Below, one piece after another: positions 51,875-61,473 of a DNA stretch of 64,000 bases (positions are counted from its first letter, which is position 1; every line of letters starts with the position of its first letter). The stretch spans positions 1-64,000 of the forward strand of contig NZ_JAQYUS010000003.1 in assembly GCF_030686865.1 (NCBI RefSeq). The letters are read 5' to 3'. The notes beneath the pieces are model-generated. The model did no database searches, was not told where the DNA came from, and saw only the letters and a list, made by a program, of their open reading frames with translations. The translations under genes and the position numbers were made by a program. This DNA is from Kaistella sp. SH40-3 (GTDB taxonomy: Bacteria > Bacteroidota > Bacteroidia > Flavobacteriales > Weeksellaceae).

Positions 51875-53017
51875 ATGATTTTAATTGTAGATGATTCTCC
51901 AGAAAACATTATTTCTCTAAAAAAAGTTCTCGAAAAAAACGATTTCGAGGTTGATACTGCAGCATCCGGAGAGGAAGCCTTAAAAAAAATTCTGAAGAAG
52001 TCTTACGTTTTAATCATCTTAGATGTTCAGATGCCGGGCATGGATGGTTTTGAAGTTGCAGAAGCAATTTCGGGCTACAGCAAAGCCAAAGAAACTGCGA
52101 TTATTTTCCTTTCTGCCGCCACTGCCAACGTAAAATTGATTACACGTGGTTATTCTTCTGGTGGTCTCGATTATATCAGTAAACCGGTTGATATGAATAT
52201 TCTACTTTTAAAAGTAAAAACATTTTACCGAATTTACGAACAAAGCCGTGCATTAAATGAAATGCAAATGGCCTTGCGCGAAGAAATTGAGTTCCGGAAA
52301 GAAGCCGAAAGAAAAAAAGACGAATTCATAAGTATTGCAAGCCATGAACTGAAAACTCCGATGACCAGTATTAAAGGTTACATACAATTGCTGGAAAGAA
52401 GTCTGGATAAAGACGACAAAGAGACCATTCGAAAACGTCTGCATAAGGTTCAAAATCAGATTGATAAATTAAATATTCTTATCGCTGATCTTTTGGATAT
52501 TTCTAAAATTGAAAGCGGTAAACTCAAGTTCAACAAAAAACATTTTCAGTTTGATGATTTGCTCGATCATCTTATTGAGATTATGCAGCAATCAAACCCT
52601 CAAGTCAAAATTTTAAAAAACGCAAACGTTAATGGAACTATTTTTGGAGATGAGATGCGATTAGAACAAGTGATCATAAATTTCATCACCAATGCGATTA
52701 AATATGGTCCCGATGGTAAAGAAATTCAAATCACATCTGAAATTCGTGGCAATGAAGTTTATTTTTCTGTTCGAGATTACGGAATCGGAATGTCGAATGA
52801 ACATTTGCAAAAGGTTTTCGATAAATTTTATCGGATTGAGGAAACCTCTGAACGTTTTCAGGGATTGGGAATCGGATTGTATATCTGCAAGGAAATTATA
52901 GAACGTCACCACGGAGAAATTGGTGTAGATAGTACAATTGGAGAAGGTTCCGAGTTTTATTTTAAAATACCACTAAATCCTAAAGAGGGAAAAAACAAAA
53001 AACAATATGACATTTAA
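51875..53017 (+). CDS. Response regulator-histidine kinase hybrid (REC-HisKA-HATPase)
   Basis: 380 residues: N-terminal receiver (about 2-118; phosphoacceptor D50 in LIILDVQMPGMDG, with Lys in SKPVD), a linker helix and a histidine kinase. The HisKA His is H157 (FISIASHELKTPMTS), and the HATPase has NAIKYGPDG, DYGIGM and GLGIGLYICKEI. An inverted order (receiver first) lets an upstream signal control the kinase. No transmembrane segment. It overlaps the next kinase gene by 11 bases, so the two are translated together. Confidence 0.9.
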   Translation: MILIVDDSPENIISLKKVLEKNDFEVDTAASGEEALKKILKKSYVLIILDVQMPGMDGFEVAEAISGYSKAKETAIIFLSAATANVKLITRGYSSGGLDYISKPVDMNILLLKVKTFYRIYEQSRALNEMQMALREEIEFRKEAERKKDEFISIASHELKTPMTSIKGYIQLLERSLDKDDKETIRKRLHKVQNQIDKLNILIADLLDISKIESGKLKFNKKHFQFDDLLDHLIEIMQQSNPQVKILKNANVNGTIFGDEMRLEQVIINFITNAIKYGPDGKEIQITSEIRGNEVYFSVRDYGIGMSNEHLQKVFDKFYRIEETSERFQGLGIGLYICKEIIERHHGEIGVDSTIGEGSEFYFKIPLNPKEGKNKKQYDI

Positions 53018-56000
53018 AAGAAATTTACTCTTTGGATTAGGAATAGCTCTCGTTCTTTTATTTATAAGTTCTTTAGCATCCTACCTCAGCATAAAAAATC
53101 TGATCAACAACTCACAGATGGTGCACAACAGCAACCGCATCATTAAAGATTTGGATCATGTTTTCTCTTTGGTAAAAGATGCCGAAACCGGACAGCGCGG
53201 ATACCTTTTAACGAATGACGAAGTATTCCTGGAACCTTATAAAAAAGCAAAGGAAGACATTTCGGGAGTGATAAATCAATTGTCATCTGAGATGACCAAT
53301 ACCGATAGTCAAAATAAGAATTTCGAAAAATTAAAGGAAAACATTGACGCAAGGTTAGAAATATTGGACCATAACCTCTTTGAGAAGAAAAAAAACAATA
53401 TTGTAACCACGGAGCAATTATTATCGGGTAAAAAGCATATGGATGAAATCCGTACTTCGATTGCCAATATGCAAAACGAAGAAAAAGCCATCCTGAAAGA
53501 TCGTACAGAAAATGTGGACGAACTCGCTTCTTACACGCCTTTGCTTATTATTCTTTCATCGCTTCTCGCAATAATCATTACACTCGTTTTTTTCCGAAAA
53601 GTCTCTGAAGATTACAATGAGAAAAATAAACTGACGGAGAAACTGGAACTCAAAAATGCTGAAACCGAAAACCGTCTGATAGCCATTGAAAATGTCGCCG
53701 CACAGATTTCCGGCGGAGATTATAATATTCTTCAAAATCAACAGGTGAAAGATGGCCTGGGCTCTGTAGCAGAACCGCTGAATAAAATGGCAGCAGCCCT
53801 TCAGAACTCTTTTAAGTCTTTAGAAGAAAAAGAATGGATGAGTTCTGCAATCGCAGAGTTAAATCAACGTACCATCGGCGAAAAGAGCATGGAAATATTG
53901 GCTCGCGAAATTTTAGAAAACATCATCGATCATACCAAAAGCAGTGTTGGTGTAATTTATCTGCAAGATGACAGCAATCATCTTCAACTTATAGAGAGTT
54001 ATGCGCTAGACGTTAGTTCCCTTAAAAAAACCTTAAAGGTTGGCCAGGGAATTGTGGGTGAAGCTTTCCGCTCGGCGAAAGAAATAAGCATTCAAAACAT
54101 AGTAAATGATGAATCAACCATTACTTACGCCTCTGGAAATACACGGCCAAAGCACATCATTGCGTTCCCTATTACAAGATATAATATTCCACTGGGTGTT
54201 ATTGAGTTAGGAACAACTGGAACTTATTCACAATTGCAACTAGAATTCCTACAGGCGGTTGCCAGTATTATCGGTTTAACTTTTTATGGAGCCCAAAGCA
54301 GAATTAAAATGCAGGAACTTCTGGAGGAAACACAGGCACAATCAGAAGAACTGCAAACTCAGCATTCAGAATTGGAAAACATCAATGCTGAACTGGAAGC
54401 ACAGTCACAAAAATTATTGGCTTCGGAGGAAGAATTACGAGTGCAGCAAGAAGAATTAATGCAAAGCAACCAGGAATTAGAAGAAAGAACCGGTTTACTG
54501 GAAGAAAAAAATGCACTAATCGAACAACACAACATTGAGATTCAACAAAAATCCCTTGAACTTGAACAAAGTACCAAATACAAATCTGAGTTTCTGGCGA
54601 ATATGTCGCACGAACTGAGAACCCCTTTGAATTCGATCTTACTTCTCTCTAAACTCATGACTGAAAGTGAAGATTTAGATGAACAATATGTTGAATTTGC
54701 TTCCGTAATGCAGAGTTCTGGTCAAGGTCTGTTAACATTAATAGATGAAATTTTGGATCTCTCGAAAATAGAATCCGGGAAAATGACTTTGGATCTTAAC
54801 GAAGTTCCGTTACAAGAAATAACAACTGATATGAAGATGTTATTTAATCCTGTAGCGAAAGACAAAAATCTTGCTTTGAATATAGAAATCGAAGATGAAA
54901 CATCAACCTTCTTAAAAACTGATAAACTGCGGTTAGAGCAAGTATTGAAAAACCTGCTTTCCAATGCGATCAAATTTACTTCGGAAGGAAGTGTGACCTT
55001 GGACGTTTCTAATGACGCTACCAGAGAAAAAATACTTTTTAAAGTTAGTGACACAGGAATTGGAATTCCGAAAGACAAATTAAGAATGGTATTTGAAGCC
55101 TTTCAACAAGCAGATGGTTCGACCCAAAGAAAATATGGTGGCACTGGCTTAGGTCTTTCAATAAGTCGTGAACTCTCCCGTTTATTAGGTGGAGAAATAA
55201 CTTTGGAAAGCACTGAAGGAGAAGGAAGTGTATTTACTTTAACACTTCCAGTTGATGCTGAAGAAACGGTAGTTGAACCAATTAAACCTCAAGTAGAAAA
55301 AACGATATACCCTACTATTGAAGTAGAAAAACAGCCGGAACGATTTATTGCAGATCATATTCCACAGCCGATTCAAGATGACCGTGACGATATTCAAGAG
55401 GGCGACAAAGTAATATTGATTATTGAAGATGACACCAATTTTGCAAAAATACTGCGAGATTTTTCCCGTACAAAAAATTACAAAGTCATTGTTGCTGTTC
55501 GTGGAGACGTCGGTTTAGAAATGGCAGATACTTTCAAACCCCTTGCAATTTTATTAGATATTCAATTGCCGATTATGGATGGTTGGCAAGTGATGGAAGC
55601 CTTAAAATCAAACCCAGAAACGAAACCTATTCCAGTCCACATCATGTCATCCATGAAATTTAAACAGGAAAGTTTGTTGAGAGGTGCAGTTGATTTTATT
55701 AATAAACCTTTTGCTTTGGAACAAATGCAGGAAGTTTTCACAAAACTTGAAAATGCCTTAAATCGTTCGCCCAAAAAAGTATTAATTGTAGAGGAAAATG
55801 AACAACATGCCAAAGCGTTAAGTTACTTTTTAAGTGCGAACAATATCACCACGAATATTGTGAGCAATGTCAGCCAAAGTATTGATTCTCTTCACAACAA
55901 AGAAATAGATTGTGTAATTCTGGATATGGGAATGCCTGGTAAAAATGCCTACGATACTTTAGAGACCATTAAACAAAATAAAGGATTAGAGCATCTTCCA

Positions 56001-56591
56001 ATTATTGTATTTACAGGTAAAAGCCTTTCTCAGGGAGAAGAAAGTCGCATCAAAAAATATGCAGATTCTATCGTGGTGAAGACCGCATATTCCTACCAAC
56101 GTATTTTAGATGAAGCTGGTTTATTCCTTCATCTGGTAGAAGAAAAGCAGAAAAAAAATAAAGATAAACCGGGAGGTTTTGAAAATTTGGGTGAATTAAG
56201 AAATATCCTGAAAAACAAAACAGTGCTTCTGGCAGATGATGATGTGCGGAATATCTTTTCGCTTACCAAAGCCCTAGAAATTCAAGGCATGAAAGTAATT
56301 CCCGCCATGGACGGTAAAGAAGCTATGAAAATATTAAAAGAAGAAAAATCCAACATTGACATTGTTTTGATGGATATGATGATGCCGGAAATGGACGGGT
56401 ACGAAACCATCCGCGAAATCAGATCTTCCTCCCAATTTAAAAATTTACCTGTTTTAGCAGTAACTTCAAAAGCCATGATGGGTGATCGCGAAAAATGTAT
56501 CGCAGTTGGTGCCTCAGATTATATTTCAAAACCTGTAGATATTGACCAGTTGGTTTCCTTACTGAGAGTTTGGTTATACGACAAAATTTAA
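53007..56591 (+). CDS. CHASE3-GAF-histidine kinase with three receivers
   Basis: 1194 residues. Helix 1 (about 8-30), a periplasmic CHASE3-like helical sensor (about 35-175, with DAETGQRGYLLTNDE), helix 2 (about 177-197) and a HAMP-like linker are followed by a GAF domain (about 285-425). A coiled coil precedes the kinase (H535 in ANMSHELRTPLNS; ATP-binding NAIKFTSEG, DTGIGIP, GTGLGLSIS). Three receivers follow with phosphoacceptor Asp at D851, D973 and D1123. The GAF region may sense a small ligand. It feeds the downstream RR, CheR and CheB genes, starting a multistep phosphorelay. Confidence 0.9.
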   Translation: MTFKRNLLFGLGIALVLLFISSLASYLSIKNLINNSQMVHNSNRIIKDLDHVFSLVKDAETGQRGYLLTNDEVFLEPYKKAKEDISGVINQLSSEMTNTDSQNKNFEKLKENIDARLEILDHNLFEKKKNNIVTTEQLLSGKKHMDEIRTSIANMQNEEKAILKDRTENVDELASYTPLLIILSSLLAIIITLVFFRKVSEDYNEKNKLTEKLELKNAETENRLIAIENVAAQISGGDYNILQNQQVKDGLGSVAEPLNKMAAALQNSFKSLEEKEWMSSAIAELNQRTIGEKSMEILAREILENIIDHTKSSVGVIYLQDDSNHLQLIESYALDVSSLKKTLKVGQGIVGEAFRSAKEISIQNIVNDESTITYASGNTRPKHIIAFPITRYNIPLGVIELGTTGTYSQLQLEFLQAVASIIGLTFYGAQSRIKMQELLEETQAQSEELQTQHSELENINAELEAQSQKLLASEEELRVQQEELMQSNQELEERTGLLEEKNALIEQHNIEIQQKSLELEQSTKYKSEFLANMSHELRTPLNSILLLSKLMTESEDLDEQYVEFASVMQSSGQGLLTLIDEILDLSKIESGKMTLDLNEVPLQEITTDMKMLFNPVAKDKNLALNIEIEDETSTFLKTDKLRLEQVLKNLLSNAIKFTSEGSVTLDVSNDATREKILFKVSDTGIGIPKDKLRMVFEAFQQADGSTQRKYGGTGLGLSISRELSRLLGGEITLESTEGEGSVFTLTLPVDAEETVVEPIKPQVEKTIYPTIEVEKQPERFIADHIPQPIQDDRDDIQEGDKVILIIEDDTNFAKILRDFSRTKNYKVIVAVRGDVGLEMADTFKPLAILLDIQLPIMDGWQVMEALKSNPETKPIPVHIMSSMKFKQESLLRGAVDFINKPFALEQMQEVFTKLENALNRSPKKVLIVEENEQHAKALSYFLSANNITTNIVSNVSQSIDSLHNKEIDCVILDMGMPGKNAYDTLETIKQNKGLEHLPIIVFTGKSLSQGEESRIKKYADSIVVKTAYSYQRILDEAGLFLHLVEEKQKKNKDKPGGFENLGELRNILKNKTVLLADDDVRNIFSLTKALEIQGMKVIPAMDGKEAMKILKEEKSNIDIVLMDMMMPEMDGYETIREIRSSSQFKNLPVLAVTSKAMMGDREKCIAVGASDYISKPVDIDQLVSLLRVWLYDKI

Positions 56592-56602
56592 AATTTGAGT
56601 TT

Positions 56603-56977
56603 ATGAAAAACGCAAAAGAAATTCTCATCATCGATGATGACAGCAAAAACATATTTGCTTTAAGCGCGGTTTTAAAAGCAAAAAAATTCCAGTGCGTATC
56701 AGCGATTAGTGCAGGACAAGGCTTACAGATGCTGTCATCTAATAAAAACATCGGTGTGGTTTTAATGGATATGATGATGCCGGAAATGGATGGCTATGAA
56801 GCAATTGGCAAAATAAAAAACGATGAACATTTGAAAAACATTCCCGTTATCGCAATTACGGCGCAAGCCATGACTGGAGATCGCGAAAAATGTATAGAAG
56901 CAGGTGCTGACGGATATATTTCTAAGCCTGTAGATGTAAATGAACTGCTTTTACTACTCAACCAATTAATCGACTAA
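56603..56977 (+). CDS. Single-domain response regulator
   Basis: 124 residues from ATG 56603 (the frame extends upstream into the preceding kinase gene). It is a lone receiver: acidic DDD at 11-13, phosphoacceptor D56 in VVLMDMMMPEMDG, and SKPVD near the end. It has no output domain, so it may relay phosphate between the big kinase and other partners, or act by protein contact. It closely resembles the third receiver of the preceding kinase, suggesting duplication of that domain. Confidence 0.88.
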   Translation: MKNAKEILIIDDDSKNIFALSAVLKAKKFQCVSAISAGQGLQMLSSNKNIGVVLMDMMMPEMDGYEAIGKIKNDEHLKNIPVIAITAQAMTGDREKCIEAGADGYISKPVDVNELLLLLNQLID

Positions 56978-56981
56978 AAAA

Positions 56982-57803
56982 GTGAATTCCACCGAAAATA
57001 ATGATGAACTGGTTGAAACCCTTCTTTCGGATGTGCTCGAAGTATACGGTTATGATTTCACTGGTTATTCCCGAGCATCGCTGAAACGCAGAATTATCCG
57101 ACTTTACGAGATGGATGGTTTTGTGAGTTTTGCGGAATACAGATATAAAATCCGCACAGACCCTGGATTTTTTAAACGTTTCCTGGAGCAAATCACCATC
57201 AACGTTACGGAGATGTTCCGAGATCCAGAATTTTACCGCGTTCTAAGAAGTGACATTCTGCCACGCTTGGGAACCTATCCTTTTATCAGGATTTGGGTTG
57301 CCGGTTGCAGTACGGGTGAAGAAGCGTATTCGGTCGCCATCTTTTTAAAAGAACTCAATCTTCTTCACAAATCGCTCATCTACGCAACCGACATTAACAG
57401 TGCAGTTTTAGAAAATGCTGCGCACTCACTAATTCCATTAAGTAAAATAAAACTTTACACCGAAAATTATATTGCTGCAGGCGGAAGCGAACAGTTTTCT
57501 GATTATTACACGGCCAATTATTCTTTGGGAAAATTGAATGATGAACTTAAATCAAAGATTATATTTTCTACTCATAATTTAGTTTCAGATAATTCTTTTA
57601 ATGAATTTCAATTGATATTGTGTCGGAATGTTATTATTTATTTTGACCGGGAACTCCAGACAAAAGTCTTCGAATTATTTGATAACAGTTTGGATAAGTT
57701 TGGTTATCTTGCTTTGGGGACAAAGGAAACCTTAGACTTTTCAACGGTTTCTAAAAACTTCGAAAGATTAAATACCGGAAAAATCTGGCGTAAAATTCAG
57801 TAA
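56982..57803 (+). CDS. cheR: CheR-type protein glutamate methyltransferase
   Basis: 273 residues from a GTG start. The N-terminal helical domain (LVETLLSDVLEVYGYDFTGYSRASLKRRI) is followed by the SAM-binding motif IWVAGCSTGEEAYSVAI and CRNVIIYFDRELQ, the CheR signature. It would methylate Glu residues in chemoreceptor-like proteins, but none is encoded here. It lies between the RR and cheB genes with almost no gaps. Confidence 0.9.
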   Translation: MNSTENNDELVETLLSDVLEVYGYDFTGYSRASLKRRIIRLYEMDGFVSFAEYRYKIRTDPGFFKRFLEQITINVTEMFRDPEFYRVLRSDILPRLGTYPFIRIWVAGCSTGEEAYSVAIFLKELNLLHKSLIYATDINSAVLENAAHSLIPLSKIKLYTENYIAAGGSEQFSDYYTANYSLGKLNDELKSKIIFSTHNLVSDNSFNEFQLILCRNVIIYFDRELQTKVFELFDNSLDKFGYLALGTKETLDFSTVSKNFERLNTGKIWRKIQ

Positions 57804-57804
57804 T

Positions 57805-58365
57805 ATGAACAATTGTAAAGCTTTGATTATCGGTGGTTCAGCGGGCAGTTTAGATGTACTTCTAAAACTTTTGCCAGATATTGATTCTTCACTTCACTTT
57901 CCGATAATCATCGTTCTGCATCGCAAATCTGGAAAAGAAAGTCTCCTGACCGATCTGTTAAGCAATAAAACAACAATGCGCGTAAAAGAAATTGAGGAAA
58001 AAGAAGAAATAAAGCCAGCCGTCATTTATCTGGCGCCACCAAACTATCATCTGCTTCTTGAAAAAAATGAAACCTTTTCTCTCGATGCGTCCGAGAAAAT
58101 AAATTTCTCCCGGCCTTCCATCGATGTTACTTTTGAGAGCGCTGCCGAAGTTTATAGGGAAAATCTCGTATGTTTGCTTTTATCTGGTGCCAATAGTGAC
58201 GGAACAAAAGGTTTACAAAAAGTTAAAAAAAAAGGTGGTCGCGCAATCATTCAAAATCCTGATTCTGCCATTGTACCTTTTATGCCGGAATACGCTTTGG
58301 ATCATTTAGAAATCGATGCCGTTCTTGATTTAAAAGACATGGCTCAGTATATTAATCAACTATAA
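57805..58365 (+). CDS. cheB: CheB-type methylesterase, catalytic domain only
   Basis: 186 residues without a receiver. The catalytic triad is visible as S12 (GGSAGS), H39 (IVLHRKSG) and D132 (LSGANSDGT). The C-terminal EYALDHLEIDAVLDLKDMA is typical. It would remove methyl groups put on by CheR. It follows cheR after one base and precedes a further receiver gene. Confidence 0.9.
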   Translation: MNNCKALIIGGSAGSLDVLLKLLPDIDSSLHFPIIIVLHRKSGKESLLTDLLSNKTTMRVKEIEEKEEIKPAVIYLAPPNYHLLLEKNETFSLDASEKINFSRPSIDVTFESAAEVYRENLVCLLLSGANSDGTKGLQKVKKKGGRAIIQNPDSAIVPFMPEYALDHLEIDAVLDLKDMAQYINQL

Positions 58366-58391
58366 AATTAACCGAAAATACATTTAGAGCA

Positions 58392-58754
58392 GTGAATAAA
58401 AAAATATTTATTTTTGATGACAATCTGGAAATCCTGGAATTGTGCACCGAAATTTTAGAAGATCTGGGATGTGAAGTAAAAACCTCGCCCACCACCAATA
58501 ATGTGGAGCAACAGGTAAATGAATTTATGCCTGATCTTATTTTTATGGATAATTGGCTGCCCGACATTAGTGGAATTGAAGCCACGAGAATGATTAAAGC
58601 CAATGACGATTTAAAAAACATTCCCGTGATTTATTTTTCAGCCAACAGCAATATTAGTGAACTGGCCCAGGAGGCCCAAGCCGATGATTTTCTGGCGAAA
58701 CCATTTGATCTTGATAATTTCGAAGATATTGTACAGAAATATATTAAAGAATAA
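58392..58754 (+). CDS. Single-domain response regulator
   Basis: 120 residues from a GTG start (58392). Receiver fold: FDDN (9-12) acidic pocket, D53 in LIFMDNWLPDISG, and AKPFD near the C-terminus. Like the 124-residue regulator it has no output domain. As the last gene of the cluster it may be the output or a phosphate sink. Confidence 0.87.
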   Translation: MNKKIFIFDDNLEILELCTEILEDLGCEVKTSPTTNNVEQQVNEFMPDLIFMDNWLPDISGIEATRMIKANDDLKNIPVIYFSANSNISELAQEAQADDFLAKPFDLDNFEDIVQKYIKE

Positions 58755-58849
58755 ATTGATATTTTAAAAATTCAAAAAAATTCTCATATTCACTTTCCTT
58801 TTTCCCTTTTTTAACCCTTCATCATTAGTTAAAATTTACTTGAAAACAT

Positions 58850-58857
58850 TAACTTTG
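58850..58857 (+). promoter_or_regulatory. -7 element of the pyrE-pyrF gene
   Basis: TAACTTTG matches TAnnTTTG and ends 18 bases before the start; the -33 part is not clear. Confidence 0.45.
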
Positions 58858-58875
58858 TGATAAAGTAAAAAGTAA

Positions 58876-60234
58876 ATGGAAACTAAGAAAGAATTTTTTC
58901 TGGAGTGTTATAAACTCGGCATCATTAAGTTTGGGCGATTTACCCTGAAATCGGGAATTGAAAGCCCATTTTATGTGGATTTACGTCCGCTCTCTTCTGA
59001 TCCAAAAATCCTGAAATTACTCGCAAATTATTTATTGGATATGCTTCCATTAGATAATTTCGACTTGATTTGTGGCGTTCCTTACGCAGCACTTCCCATG
59101 GCGACCGCAATGTCTCTGGAGAGTTACATCCCATTAATCATTAAAAGAAAAGAAGCCAAACAATACGGTACAAAAAAAATACTGGAAGGTATTTTCACCA
59201 CTGGTCAAAACTGTCTGTTGGTAGAAGATGTGATTACTTCCGGCGCTTCTTTGTTGGAGACAATTCCGGAAATTGAAAACGAAGGAATAACTGTTTCTGA
59301 TATCGTGGTTGTTTTGGACCGTCAGCAAGGTGGAAAACAAATTTTAGAAAATAAAGGTTTCCGTGTTCATACCCTTTTTACGATTTCTGAAGTTTGTTCT
59401 ATTTTAAAAGAAGAAGGTCATCTAGTCGATGAGGAAGTACAAAGAATCAACGATTTTCTGGCCGGAAACGTGGTAAAATTCAAAGAAGAGAAAAGAATTT
59501 CTTACGAAGATAAACTTAATGTTTGCGATCATTCTGTCGCCCAAAAATTACTGGAAATTGCGATTGAAAAAAAATCAAATCTAATTGTTTCCGCTGATGT
59601 CACGACAACTCAGGAACTTTTGGCGTTGGCTGAAAAAGTCGGTCCACACATCGTTGCCCTAAAAACGCACATGGACATCATAATGGATTTTGATCCTGAT
59701 GGAACCATTTTACCACTGAAAGATTTAGCGACGAAATACAATTTCCTTTTAATGGAAGACCGCAAGTTTGCCGATATAGGAAATACACAGGAATTGCAGT
59801 TCTCTTACGGGATGTACAAAATCTCAAACTGGGCAGATTTCGTTACTGCACAGGTAATTGCGGGTTATGATTCACTCGACTGTTTCAGAAATGTGGGCGT
59901 AGTTGCGATCTTGGGAATGTCGTCTAAAGGAACATTAACCAATACTGATTACCGCGAAGAAGCGACGAAAATCGCCCTTTCTCATCCGAATGTTTTTGGT
60001 GGAGTTTGCCAAAATAAAATTCCAAACGAACTGCTTTTATTTACGCCCGGAATTAATCTGGCCGATGAAGGCGACGGAAAAGGTCAGCAATATAATACGC
60101 CGGAACACGCTTTCACCCAACTCGAAACCGATTTTATTATTGTAGGACGTGGAATTTACAAATCTGATGATGCTGAAAAATCTGCTTTAAGTTATAAGAT
60201 CGCAGGTTGGAATGCGTACGAATCCAGTTTATAA
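58876..60234 (+). CDS. pyrEF: Orotate phosphoribosyltransferase-orotidine 5'-phosphate decarboxylase fusion (UMP synthase)
   Basis: 452 residues. The N-terminal ~200 residues are orotate phosphoribosyltransferase (GIIKFGRFTLKSGIESPFYVDLRPL; PRPP loop LVEDVITSGASL). The C-terminal ~245 are orotidine 5'-phosphate decarboxylase, with LKTHMDIIMDFD, MEDRKFADIGNT and DFIIVGRGIY, the eukaryotic-like catalytic Lys/Asp/Asp arrangement. It makes UMP in one polypeptide, in the same domain order as the animal enzyme. Preceded by a -7-like element; the single-domain genes are not present nearby. Confidence 0.93.
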   Translation: METKKEFFLECYKLGIIKFGRFTLKSGIESPFYVDLRPLSSDPKILKLLANYLLDMLPLDNFDLICGVPYAALPMATAMSLESYIPLIIKRKEAKQYGTKKILEGIFTTGQNCLLVEDVITSGASLLETIPEIENEGITVSDIVVVLDRQQGGKQILENKGFRVHTLFTISEVCSILKEEGHLVDEEVQRINDFLAGNVVKFKEEKRISYEDKLNVCDHSVAQKLLEIAIEKKSNLIVSADVTTTQELLALAEKVGPHIVALKTHMDIIMDFDPDGTILPLKDLATKYNFLLMEDRKFADIGNTQELQFSYGMYKISNWADFVTAQVIAGYDSLDCFRNVGVVAILGMSSKGTLTNTDYREEATKIALSHPNVFGGVCQNKIPNELLLFTPGINLADEGDGKGQQYNTPEHAFTQLETDFIIVGRGIYKSDDAEKSALSYKIAGWNAYESSL

Positions 60235-60261
60235 ATTACTTTAAATTTCATAAAATATGCT

Positions 60262-60331
60262 CTCACAGATTAGGCAGATAACGCAGATAAACATTATTGA
60301 AAATCTGCAGGATCTACTTAATCTGCGGGAG
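60262..60331. repeat. Imperfect palindrome CTCACAGATTA...TAATCTGCGGGAG
   Basis: The left arm (about 60262-60290, CTCACAGATTAGGCAGAT) and right arm (about 60301-60331) are imperfectly complementary over about 28 bases, followed by a T-run. It could act as the terminator of pyrEF or be a repeat element. Confidence 0.6.
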
Positions 60332-60390
60332 TTTTTAATTAACTGCTCTTGCTTATTTTTAGATAAAGTCTTCCTTAAATAAATCAAAAC

Positions 60391-61317
60391 TTGTCGAATA
60401 TCATTTTACTTTTCCTTTGTTTATTTCTGGGATTTTTTCTGCGGAAAACAAAACTGTTCCCCGAAAACGGGCATCTCGCCCTGAATTCTTTTGTGATTAA
60501 TATTTCACTCTCTGCCTTGTCATTGTATTATATTCCAAAGATTACCCTCAATCTACAGGTGATTTTCCCGGTGATGGTTCCGTGGATTAATGTAGGTTTA
60601 GCGATTCTTTTTTTTACTTTTTTAGGCAAGAAAATGAACGGGTCGAAAACACTGATTGGCGCATTAATTATGTGTGCAGGTTTCGGAAATACTTCTTTTG
60701 TTGGAATTCCGGTCATACAATCTTTGTACGGCGAAAGTGGTTTGCAAACGGTAATGCTCGTTGATCAACCGGGTTCGTTTGTTGCACTTTCAACTTTGGG
60801 AATTACGATTGCCAGTTTTTATTCGGGTGAAAAAGTTGCGATTTCCGAAATCATCAAAAAAATCTTGAAATTTCCGCCTTTTATTGCTTTTTGTGTGGCT
60901 GTACTTTTAAATGTACTTGATGTAAATATTCCTTTACAGATTGATGATGTCTTTGCTAAATTAGGAGCGACAACCGTTCCGCTGGCTTTGGTTTCAGTCG
61001 GAAGCCAACTGCGCTGGCAGAAATTGGATCATGATGCGAAACCTTTATTCTGGGCACTTTTATTCAAACTTGTTTTATTTCCCGCCGTAATTTTCATTCT
61101 TTATTTTTTGATTTTAAAGCAAAGAGGAGAAATGATCGAAGTCGCTTTTTTAGAATCCGCCATGGGACCAATGGTGACGGCGGTAATTATTGCGGCGGCA
61201 CATAAATTAGAACCCAAACTTTGTAATTTAATTTTGGGTGTCGGAATTCCATTATCATTTGTGACGTTGACTGTCTGGTATTTAATTTTGAAATATTCTG
61301 GAATGCTCGGGATCTGA
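60391..61317 (+). CDS. AEC-family (auxin efflux carrier type) transporter
   Basis: 308 residues starting at TTG (60391). About ten transmembrane helices; LPFLLRKTKLFPENGHLALNSFVINISLSALSLYYIPK-like first half, CAGFGNTSFVGIPVIQSLYGE and the second-half helix VGIPLSFVTLTVWYLIL. Family members move dicarboxylates or organic anions; the substrate here is not known. It follows pyrEF but has an independent direction of promoter signals that I cannot fix. Confidence 0.85.
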   Translation: MSNIILLFLCLFLGFFLRKTKLFPENGHLALNSFVINISLSALSLYYIPKITLNLQVIFPVMVPWINVGLAILFFTFLGKKMNGSKTLIGALIMCAGFGNTSFVGIPVIQSLYGESGLQTVMLVDQPGSFVALSTLGITIASFYSGEKVAISEIIKKILKFPPFIAFCVAVLLNVLDVNIPLQIDDVFAKLGATTVPLALVSVGSQLRWQKLDHDAKPLFWALLFKLVLFPAVIFILYFLILKQRGEMIEVAFLESAMGPMVTAVIIAAAHKLEPKLCNLILGVGIPLSFVTLTVWYLILKYSGMLGI

Positions 61318-61445
61318 TTTCTATAGACTAATTTTTCGCCAAGAATCAACCAATATTCAAAAGCCGATATTGGTGCATTCGTCGCAATAGTTATTGATTT
61401 TGTCTCTTCTTATCTTACCTCAAGTACATTCCTTTCTAACTTCCC

Positions 61446-61453
61446 TATCTTTG
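61446..61453 (+). promoter_or_regulatory. -7 element of the DsbA-family gene
   Basis: TATCTTTG matches TAnnTTTG, 20 bases before the ATG; the -33 part is not clear. Confidence 0.5.
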
Positions 61454-61473
61454 TATTTATAAATTTAAAAGTT

